NCBI GenBank assembly: GCA_030248215.1
Contig: JASANG010001633.1
Coordinates: 124,001 to 188,000 of the forward strand
DNA from: Enoplolaimus lenunculus
Taxonomy: Eukaryota > Nematoda > Enoplea > Enoplida > Thoracostomopsidae
DNA length: 64,000 bases
Direction: 5' to 3'
Shown: positions 15,301-27,300 of the stretch, in pieces
How positions within the stretch are numbered: position 1 is the stretch's first letter
Layout: each line of letters begins with the position of its first letter
Position numbers and translations under genes: made by a program
Notes under the pieces: generated by a model
What the model saw: only the letters and a program-made list of their open reading frames with translations
What the model was told of the DNA's origin: nothing
The model's database searches: none

Positions 15301-18300
15301 AGCATTAAGCCTATGGGCCCCTCTTAGCATATAAAAGCATAATTAATAGGACCAATGTAAAGAACAGGGACGGGACAGCATTATAATCATATTCCTCCTA
15401 AGCCTAAGCCTAAGCATTAAGCCTATGGGCCCCTCTTAGCATATAAAAGCTTAATTAATAGGACCAATGTAAAGAACAGGGACGGGACAGTATTATAATC
15501 ATATTCCTAAGCCTAAGCCTAAGCCTAAGCATTAAGCCTATGGGCCCCTCTTAGCATATAAAAGCATAATTAATAGGACCAATGTAAAGAACAGGGACGG
15601 GACAGCATTAGAATCATATTCCTAAGCCTAAGCCTAAGCCTAAGCATTAAGCCTATGGGCCCCTCTTAGCATATAAAAGCTTAATTAATAGGACCAATGT
15701 AAACAACAGGGACGGGACAGTATTATAATCATATTCCTAAGCCTAAGCCTAAGCCTAAGCATTAAGCCTATGGGCCCCTCTTAGCATATAAAAGCATAAT
15801 TAATAGGACCAATGTAAAGAACAGGGACGGGACAGCATTATAATCATATTCCTAAGCCTAAGCCTAAGCCTAAGCATTAAGCCTATGGGCCCCTCTTAGC
15901 ATATAAAAGCATAATTAATAGGACCAATGTAAAGAACAGGGACGGGACAGCATTATAATCATATTCCTAAGCCTAAGCCTAAGCCTAAGCATTAAGCCTA
16001 TGGGCCCCTCTTAGCATATAAAAGCTTAATTAATAGGACCAATGTAAAGAACAGGGACGGGACAGTATTATAATCATATTCCTAAGCCTAAGCCTAAGCC
16101 TAAGCATTAAGCCTATGGGCCCCTCTTAGCATATAAAAGCTTAATTAATAGGACCAATGTAAAGAACAGGGACGGGACAGTATTATAATCATATTCCTAA
16201 GCCTAATCCTAACCCTAAGCACTAAGCCTAAGCGTATGGATGAGCCTATTCCTAAGCAAAAAACTAAGCGTAAGCCTAAACCTAAGCAAAAAAATAGTCT
16301 AGAGCTTAAACTGACTCTAATTACAGCCCCTCCGGAACACGATCCAGCCCTATTCTATACATGAGCCCAAAACAGTGTCCTAAAGGCAACATATTGACTA
16401 AGCTGGAATACTTGCATAGTTTATTTGAGTCGCTTTCTAGTTGTCATGTTATTAAGACTTGCTACAAATATGCAGGGTGCATCTTGCTGCATTATTTCAA
16501 TATTTTAGTGAGTAACAAAAATAAAAGCTAAATAATTGAAAATAACTAACCTGTTGTCCTTGGGATCCGGCCGCCCCTTGTTCGCCAATTAATCCATCGT
16601 GACCCTGAAATTAGTAATTCAGCTTAAAACGTTAAACATCTTCGACTGTCATTTCGGCCCATGTATAGGGCCGGAACAGTAGTGTAAGCATATCTCTAAA
16701 CCTAAGCCTAAGCTTAAGCCTAAACCTAAGCGTAAGGATGAGCCGATTACTAAGCCTAAGTCTAAACCTATACCATAAGTAAAAAAATTTAGTTTACATC
16801 TTAAACTGACTCTATTACAGCCCCTCTGGAAAACAATCCGGCCCTGTTCTATACATGGTCCGATATTTTTATTAATTTCATTTTATACGACTGTTGAAGT
16901 GTGATTGATGGAAACGTTCATAAACTAATGCTCTTATTGTGATTTTAAAGTATTATTAGAAATTTAAGCTTAGCCTAATCAGTGATTATAGTATTTAATT
17001 CCAAAATTATGTAAATATATTTAGTAAATCGTAAAAGTATAATTACATAGCTACTGTTTGGTTGGAAACAACAATGTTGCAACAACCTGTTCTCCTGGGG
17101 GGCCGTCTGGTCCTGGTGTGCCGTTTTCACCTTGTGCACCCTAGAACAAGAACATGGTAAATATTAAAATGTTGCGTAGAACTGAATTTTTTATCTGAAC
17201 TGCAAATGTTGATAAATACACGCGATGGTCTATGTTACATTACGCGTATTCCTTAGCGTTAACCTAAGCCTAAGCGTTGCAAAAAATTTGTTCCTAAGCC
17301 AAAGCCTAAGCCTTAGGCTAAGCGTGGCAAAAATGTGTTCCTAAGCCTAAGCCTAAGCGTTGCTAAAATGTGTTAATAAGCCTAAGCCGAAGCTTAAGCC
17401 TAAACCTAAACAAAAAATGTAATCTACATCTCTAAACCTACTCTTTTATGGACCAACCACAAACCTGGACGCCCCTTAAAGTAACATGGGCCAACGCGAG
17501 TATCAAACTCATATTGGTCGGCATAGGTTATCGTTCACGAGGGTGCTGGTTGAAAATATTTGCAACCTCAAAATACTCATTCAAAGCCTACGCCTAAAAC
17601 GTTCTAAATGCGAACTTGGTTATGGTATTGCTTACCGGATCACCTTGTTGGCCACGGCTTCCAACAGGACCAGGATGTCCGCGTTTTCCCTGAAAGGGCA
17701 TTTGAAGTTTATGGCTTACTATTAACGAACTTAACCGGTATTTCATTTCTGACGGGTATAACTTCAGAGATGCATATTTGCAAGTGAACGTAGCGATGTT
17801 TTTTGACAGGCAGAGGTCTTGAAATGCTTAAAGTTTTAAGCTTATAATTTATAATGCTCTGTGAGCAGTATACTACTTACACTGCAAAAAATGGTGAGTC
17901 AAATTGACTTTCTCCGAAATAGGCTCTACGGGACTACACAAATTGAGTCAAATTCGCCTCCGCCAAAGTCAATCACGCGATTCTGTGTTTCGAATTTGAC
18001 TCTGGCGAAGTCGAATTTGACTCCGTTTGTGTAGTCCCGTATAGCCTATGTCTTAGAGAGTGTAATTTGACTCACCAAATTTTTGCAGTGTAGAAATAAA
18101 GCTTTTGCAAAACTTTCCGGCGAATCCGGTTGTTCAGTACCGGAAGCTTACCGAGGAATATCATTTCGGAAAAGTATCATAAAGACGACTGTAAACGCAC
18201 TCTTTTACCTGTCTTTTGAAAACTTTTCGGTAGGAATACATACCCCCATATCCCATCCATAATATACTCCCCTGTGACACACTACAATTTTTCAAGCCTT

Positions 18301-21300
18301 CACGGCGAATCTTCGCTTGGGGTGACGACCAACGACCCCCCCCCAAACAGAGACATCTTATTAACATATGACAATGCAACGCTGTACAATTCGCATACTT
18401 TATCCCCTTTATCTCCTGGGTCGCCTCGAGGCCCTGTATCACCGCGTGGACCCTAAAACAAATCCCAAAAACTACACGTCATCACCAAATCGGCCAATGT
18501 TTACTGTTAGGACGTTCGCCTAAGGATAATCCTAAACCTATGCCTACACGTCATGGTGATACGTCAAAGTTTTAAGCCAAACACTAAGCCAAGCTGATTA
18601 TATTTAGTCTAAAGGCCTGAGTCGTTTCTATTGCTGTCACATCGGAAAGTGGCACGCTAGCTACTTTTTAACAGCGGGGTTCAGGGGTGGTATTCATAAC
18701 TGTATGTAGCACATATCACCACTTAATAGGTTTTCAAGCCAGCGAACTGCGAGGGTTAGGGTTGCGCTATACTCGTCGCGCGCCGCAGGACCCCACCGCA
18801 AGCCGCCAAATAGAGTTTGCCTATATTTTTAGTTAGCAACGCATAACGGCGTCCGGCCGCAAGCAGCGACATCCAGCCCATTAAAGTATAGCGCAATCCT
18901 AACAAAAGAAAGTTTTCCAAAATGATAAGTTTGATTCAACAAAATGGCCAATGTAAAGAACAGGGGCGGAATAGTATTATAAGCATATTCGTACGCCTAA
19001 GCCTAAGCAAAAAAGTTAGTCTAAAGCTTAAACTGACTGTACTACAGCATTTCTTAAGGCGGCGCTATAGTTTTTAAAAATTTCCTGTCGTCCGTCGCCG
19101 GGTGGTATCGCATGCGCATTGCTCGCGTGCGATGCTGCACGGTGAAAAACGGTGCGGACGGTGATGGATGGCTATTCACAGCGCCACACGACAGCTATTG
19201 CGCGGCCTTAATTGTCTCGTTCAAAAGTTACAAAACCTATCATAAACTGGTGATGCGTGCTACATACATTGTCCCAAGTAAAGATCAGGGGCGGAACGTT
19301 TTTCTATGAGACTAGAATAGAATAAGCTTAAGCTTTAGACTAATGTTTTTCTTGGCTTAGGCTTAGGAATAAACTCATTCTGACGCTTGGGCTTAGGCTT
19401 AGGCTTAGGAATAAACTCATTCTTACGCTTACGCTTAGGCTTAGGCTTAGGAATAAACTCATACGCTTAGGCTTAGGCTTAGGCTTAGGAATAACCTCAT
19501 TCTTACGCTTAGGCTTAGGCTTAGGCTTAGGTTTAGGAATAAGCATGTAATACTGTTGCGCCCCTGTTCTTTACATTGGCCCATACATTTATGCCTACGG
19601 GCCCTGGTTACTCTGTCTTACTGCAATTTCATACAGTGTATATTGTGGAAAGCCGTTCAGATGCTCGTATGTTCGGATGAGAAATGCAAGTGTTAAAGTA
19701 GAATTCACTTGACATTTTCGAAACCTTTAATAAATTAAAAACAACACTTCAAAGAGTTTACATACCGGTTTTCCTCGCTGGCCAACTGTACCGACGTCTC
19801 CATCTGGTCCCAGTGGACCCTAAAATTTTTTCAAAACCGATTATCAAATTTAATAAATATTCGCCTAAAATAGTGAATTACGAATGATTTTTACGGATGT
19901 TGAAAGGTTATCAAATTCCCGTTGGATGAAATCAAAGCGTCCCAGCCGTTGCAGCCTTTCCAGATGCACCCTTGGCGTTCAAGCTGTAACTCGTAAACCG
20001 AGTCGATCCAGCGGAAATATTTTTAGCGAGTGAATAAGCTAATAAGTTTAACGAATTTGATGTCAAACTTTGGACGTCATATTTTTAAGACGCTAGAAAT
20101 TGCTCTGCGTATATGTCGTAGCTACCACACCAATGGTCACTGTAACTAGCAACAGCACCAACGGTTCCTGCCTGAGATTGGTTATAAATAATTTACGAAT
20201 TGCTTTCGGTGAAATGCGATTGGCCCATTTTCTGAGCAGCGAGCGTAATAGCTGAACAATAGATACCATACCGCGAAGCGATTGGTCAATAGTTTTGCAA
20301 TGTATTTTTAATGGCGTCAGGACTATTTAGTATTTTTTGATTGGCTCTATTTACTACCTACGGTGTTATGAGAATCATTCTGATTTGCCAACAGATAAAC
20401 CAATTAGGCGACGTTCTACGGTCATTAGCCAACTGCAACAATTGTTGTCATGGCCAGCCAATTTCTTAAATTGTTGCAGTTGGCTAATAACCGTAGAACG
20501 TCGCCTAATTGGTTTATCTGTTGGCAAATCAGAGGCCAGCCATTCTATTAAATTGGTGCAATGACAATGGCATATATAATTATTTTTACGTTCTCGCTTA
20601 AATTTAGAAACAGCTTAAAACTTATAGGCATCCTATCCTATGTGGGAACCACGACTTCAGGCCTTTTAAGCAGCTGGAAAGGCTGGTTACAGGTGGTTTC
20701 GAACTTAAGAGCTACGGATCCTTAAACAGACGCTCTACCCCTGCGCCATGCAACCCGTTTCTCCTACTACTTTTTTCTTCGACTGTATATGTCGACCGTG
20801 TGCTGCTGGCTAGCATACATACAATGCACTGCACTATATTGCATGAGCACATAACGGGCAAGAATGTCTCACACGATTACAACTTCGTCTTAAGTAAATA
20901 GTGTTTGGCAAGCAGTTCTCTCAATTCATTATTATATAAAAAAACTACAAAAGTTAGCGAATGCACGACAATCTGCATGCAAAGTATGTTTTTACTGAAC
21001 AATCACGTTTTTGTTCAAAGAAAATAATGATTGTTAAAAAATGTAATGCTGGAAAGTTGCCCAAATTACGTATTGGGGTATTCTTGTTTTAAATTACATA
21101 GATTAAAATGATCGCAACTACAGTGTTGTAAACTAAAATTTTGAACAAAGTAAGCCGTAGTATTTGTTTAATACCGGATCACCAGTAACTCCAGGATGTC
21201 CACGTAATCCGGGATTGCCTTTTTCGCCCTAAAATTTGCCAAAAATGAGTTAAGTTCAACCGGTTATAAGCCACATTTTACATAATTTGCGCTACAACAT

Positions 21301-24300
21301 ATATTTAAACATTCAAAAACATTTTGTCTCAAATTTTAATATTTTAGTTACATAAAAGGGTGCAGGCTTGTGTCCGCAAAATGTTTTTAACTGTAATTTC
21401 AAAAAAATGGAATCACGTATATAAAAAATTTTGGCCAATGTAAAGACAGGGGCGGAACAGTATTATAACCATATTCATAAGCTTAAGCCTAAGCTTAAGC
21501 TTTAGCCAAGCAAAAAAAATAGTCTAAAGCTTAAGCTTACTCTATTGCGACCGCACAGAAAAACGTTCCGCACCTGATCTTTACATGGGCTAAAATTTTA
21601 AACAAACGTACCGGGTCACCGATATCGCCAGGCGCTCCATCAGGCCCGTCAGGACCGGGCCGTCCCTAAAATTAACCCATGAAAACAATCAGCCCTGCAA
21701 CCAGAAATTGTCGGAAGAAGTGAGAATTTTTTTGCCGGAAAAAAAATTCAGAGAACAAATTTTCCGGAATAGTGACAATTAGAATTTCACGGTAAATTTG
21801 TTAGAATGATTTCAAAACGGTACACTGTAAATTCCAATGAGTTGATTAATCAAGTCACAGATAATTTGTTGTTTTTGGTTTATTTTCGAGTTTAACAGTA
21901 AGCAATAGCTCGCTCTTATCTATGATTTGTATTTCCGGGTTAGTTGATTAATTAACTCAGAATAAGCTCGATTAATTCAGAACTCATAATTCTGAGTTGA
22001 TATACCTCATGCCGACGACTACTGTAGTGACCCGAATAAAAGAGACTGGTAATAAGAGGGGCTCTCCATTTTGAGTCTCTTTCAATAGGAGTACGTATCC
22101 CTAATAATAGTCAGTAAGCGGAAAGAGTCCCGAAACCGTAATTAGAGTTCATAAATGTCAATTATCAATAATTGTAGTATATAAATGACTCTAGGACGAC
22201 AAAAAAGTTGAGTTCAAAACTTTGGCCAATGTTACATTAAGGGGCATAACAGTAGATTAAGCCTATTCCTAAGCCTAAGCCGAAACCTAAGCTTTGCAAA
22301 GCGAACTTCCTAAGCCTAAGCCAAAACCTAAGCCTAAGCAAAAAAAGTAATCTAGAATCTAATTCTACTGTTTTATAGAACCACCAGAAACCTGGTCGCC
22401 TCTTAAAGTAACATGGGCCATTTATTTTTATGCGACACGTCGTTTATACCGTGCCACTGCGCGTCGTTAGTAAAGATTAATTTCTGCGACGCGCGGCAGC
22501 GTGCGGTGAATCGCGGCGTGCGGCACAAAAATAGTAAAGTGCAACCCTTACCTTTTCCCCTGGTGGCCCCGGTTCACCTTTAGGACCAGATAATCCGGCG
22601 TTACCCTGAAGTAAAAAAGTCAGTTACTGTCTTTAAAGTATGAAGTAGGCCTGCAATAGAGTAAGCTTAAGCTTTAGACTAATTTTTTTTGCCTGGGCTT
22701 AGGTATAAGCTCATTGTTACGCTTAGGCTTAGTCTTATGCTTATGCTTAGGAATATGCTTATACTATATACTGTTCTGGCTTTGTTCTCATTGGCCACTC
22801 TGTCAAATGGTAGGACAAACTATTGGACTATCGCAACAATTAATTTTCAACTGTGGTTCAGTTGAAACAATTTCAACTCACTGGCAAGCCAGGTTGTCCT
22901 GGAGGTCCTAAGGCACCTTGAATTCCAGGTTCGCCCTGAAGTTAAATATCATTAAATTTGTTGAGCAAAGTATGACTCACAAATATCCAATTGTTAGCTA
23001 AAAACATAGTTTGTGGATATGAAATCAACTCGCAAAAAGTTAAAGAGAATTTGAAAACCAAAAAAAATTATACAATTCACAAAGTTTCAAAAATGTTTTT
23101 ATTAATTATTTTTAACGTTTATTTATTAATTCTTTTTATTAGTCAATTATTAATTCTTTTTAATATTCATTTATTAATCATTTTTAATATTCATTTATTA
23201 ATTATTTTTAATATTCATTTATTAATTATTTTTAATATTCATTTATTAATTATTTTAATATTCATTTATTAATCATTTTTAATATTCATTTATCGATTAT
23301 TTTTAATATTCATTTATTAATCATTTTTAATATTTATTTATTAATTATTTTTATTATTCAATTATTAATCATTTTAAATATTCATTTATCGATTATTTTT
23401 AATATTCATTTATTAAGTTTTCGATTTCTCCATTAATACACCGATTTACCGGTTCAAATATAAGTCCCGGAAGTCCAGGCGGTCCCTGTTCACCAGCTGG
23501 TCCCTAAAATAACACAAAGTTCAACGCAGACAACAATTGGAACTACCGATCAGCACAACTCAGTGACTTGTAAACAGTAGTTTTTTGAACGAAAACATAC
23601 CCGGAACAAAATTGATTATAGCTAAAACCATGAGTGCATGATACAAGAGTGTACAACTTTTAAGGTTCCACATATGTACAAAATGTACCGCTGAACGTTG
23701 CAGATTTGGCAAACCACTACCCCCTCTCTATTTAGAGGAGGGTCGTTGTGACGTGCAATATCCCTAAATTAATCTATAAACGGAACATTTTTGATGCCGG
23801 ATATATAAAGTGCAATGGTTCGCACTGTTTGTACCGCCGATGGTGCAATTGGTCGGCATCTTTTGGAAGATATTCACCTGGCCACGGGCCTAATATATTA
23901 ACATAGGAACGTAGTAAATAGTGCCGTTTCATAAAGGTATAAAATTTCAGGCAAACTGTAAAACGCATCTATGAATTTGGACCAATAAATTATAAACCTT
24001 ACCTGCACTCCTGGGTCTCCAGGTGGCCCCGGATATCCGACTGGTCCCTGAAACAAACGGCGCATCTTATGCCTATAAGGTGTCGTATTTAGCCGTAAAA
24101 TTTCGCTGATTCTACTTGAACGGGAGGAGGTATATTCTATTACAAGATACCCATAAGATCCTGTCGACTGAACCAAGAAATACGGCAATTCGTGAATCGT
24201 TAGTGCCAGTTCAAAACATCCGTACATGATTCCGGATAACCGGATGTATATTTTACCGGCACACAACCGTACATCAACTGCTGTCAGGTATACCGCGTGA

Positions 24301-27300
24301 TAGTCGGATACTTACCCATAGGCATTTGAAATTGACCATCTTGGTCTTTTGATCACTTGAGCTTACCAGGGGCGAGCAGCTTGACTTAGCACCCTTTAGG
24401 GGGACTTTACTTGATAAATTTGGCCCTGTAAACAACAGGGGCGTAGCCAGGGATTCACTTTGAAAAGGGTATATTCCAAATGTAAACACTTTCAGGCCCT
24501 AAAAGTATCCTAAATGTAACTTTCTTTGACCTTCAGGACCTAAAAATAGTTATTCTAAACTCTGATAATAGAGTTCGTTGTTGTGTTTCCAGCAATTTTG
24601 AGCGATAATATATACCCTATGACGTTCCTGGTTCACGTTGCTGGTACAAATTTCAGTAACATAATTTTTATAACCAACAAACTGACCATAAGAATGGTCT
24701 TATACTTCGGGTACGGCGTCGCCCGGTGCGGTCCGTCAGGGTCCGGTGCCGTTCGTCACCGTCCGTTGTCATACGGTAACGTATATGGAAGCGACGGACG
24801 GCACCGGACGTCATCAAAAGTATATACTCCACCCTACAGCTAAAGTGTTACCGGTAGTCCTGGATATCCAGGTTCGCCTTGAAACCCGTGAAATCCCTGA
24901 AATTAAATAAAAAATATTTTGAAAATTCCACAATTGCATTTATGTCTTGTTAAGTTTTAACGTGTCGAACAATGTCGCTGGCCTTTAGGCTACTGTAGTA
25001 AGCTTAGGCTAAAGCGAGTCGCAAATACAAATATATTTCCCTTACGCTGCTCAGAGCCGTCCGCTCTCCGTGTGTTCCATAAAATTTATTTTTTGACGTA
25101 GCGCACGGTACAGCGCGGCGACTTGCGGCAGCGTGGGACACCGTGCGTCGATTATAGCACAATTCTTGAGTTTGGTTTATATATTCGAAAGCTTAAATGC
25201 ATATCTTGCAGTGAACTGCAAAAAATGGTGAGTCAAATTGACTCTCTCCAAAATAGGCTTTTCGAGACTACACAAATTGAGTCAAAATTCGACTCCGCCA
25301 AAGTCAAATTCGATTCACTGAGTCGCACGTTTGACTCAGGCGGATTTGTATTTAACTTAGGTTGTGTAGTCCGAAACGCCTATTTCGGAGAGAGTCAATT
25401 TGACTCACCATTTTTTCCAGTGGATGTTCGATATGTTATACATTTACATTCGACCGAATACTTATAAAAAATAAGTAATAATTTGCTTTTGACTAAATCG
25501 ACGGATATGTATTTGGGCACATTTGCCTAATCTAAGTACCATTTTTACACTGCAAAAAATGGTGAGTCAAATTGGCTCTCTCCGATATGGGCTTTTCCTG
25601 ACTACGCAAACTGAGTCAAAATTTTACTCCGCCAAAGTCAAGTTCGACTCAATGTGACTCACCATTTCATCCAGTGTATACTCTAAAGATTGTAGTCTAA
25701 AAAATTTACTATAAATTAGCATAATTTAAATTTCGTTACAGCACTCACCTAGAAAAAATAGGCCATTGTGTTGTATTCAGTATTTTGACCAATGCAAAGA
25801 ACAGCGGCGGAACAGTATTATAAGCATGTTCCTATTAAGCCTTAGCCTAAGCCTAAGCCAAGCAAAAAAAATTGGTCTAAAACTTAAGCTTATTGTTTTA
25901 GTCCCACAGAAAAACGTTCCGCACCTGTTCTTTACAGGGGCCCAAGCATTTAACTATTACCTGCGGTCCCATTAGTCCACGAGGTCCTTTTATACCCTGG
26001 AAAATTTAAATAATTCTAAATTAAGCAGTACCATATAGAGCCCTTCACGAAATTTTGCTGGCTGCGCATGCAGTAGGACTACTTTTAGTATTACACACGT
26101 TTTCTCGTACAGACCTATGTACATAGTGAATTTCAGTGGGTTGATTTTAATTCAGAATATGTTCAATAACTGAGTTCGAATATGAAATACATTCGGAACT
26201 CAGAATTGTGATTTGGTTAAACTCATTCTGAGTTTATTTAATCAACTCACACACACAATCATTCCAACTCAGGTAGAAACGCAACTCTGCTCACAGTGAC
26301 GTAATATTCACTCACATAAAACTCAGAAAGAACTATTTCGCCAGCTGAGCTAATCAATCAACTCATTGGAATTTACAATGTATCCTGTACTCTCTAAAAA
26401 TATACTTAAAATTAAGTAAAACTGTTGCCGAATTAAGTGTCCGTTTTAACTATGGTGCTTGGCAAAGTTTTACTTAATTTTAAGCAAACACAAAATTTTT
26501 TAGCTTTACATTTACTTAATTAATCAGGAAATGACAGCAATAGTTTTATTTTATTTACATTATTTAAGCAAAGATTTACTCAATATTTAGTACACTTATA
26601 CTTAAAAAATTCAGTAAAATATAACTATAGTATTTTAAGTAGACTGTTTTTACAGTGTACTGGTCCGACAAATTTCTTCCTACTGATTTGACGATGGGGT
26701 CCACAAAGTTACACCAGACACAATAAAAACACCCTTTTACAAGCTGTAGAATAAGCGGACGGATTTTTAGAACACAAAAATTGATTTTCGCTCGCTTGCA
26801 AAAACACTTTTCAATGATGATTTGGTGTCTCGAAATATTTGATAATTATTTGCTATACAGATTTACCAAATATCCTGTAGAAATGTTAAAACACAAATAA
26901 TTTTGTATTGATTTCATAAACACAACGGCCCATGTAAAATATGAGGGGCGGAACGATTTTCTATGGTATTAAAATAGAGTAAGCTTAAGGTTTAGACTAA
27001 TTAGTTTGCTTGGTTTAGGCTTAGGCTTAGGCTTAGGAATATGCTCATTCTTTCGCTTAAGCTGAGGCTTAGGCTTTAGGCTTAGGAATATGCTTATAAT
27101 ATACTGTTCCGCCCCTGTTCTTTACAGAGGCCAACGCAACAAAAATAACGGAAAAGCACTTACTTCTGGTCCTCTGGGACCTATAGGACCCTTAAATTGA
27201 AAAATAATATTAAACAAAATAAAAATGTAAGTAATATAAAATAATGAGTGGATTTTGAAAAATATATATCAAGGTTCCAACAGGAACTAAGTTTTACACC

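Noticed and set aside
19937-19995. Minus-strand [13 protein letters not shown], resembling collagen
   Set aside because: No regular Gly-X-Y, no Gly-first acceptor and breaks the phase-0 multiple-of-nine rule of all other exons.
20685-20755. Functional tRNA gene
   Set aside because: A and B boxes and acceptor arms are present, but anticodon and T stems fail to pair.
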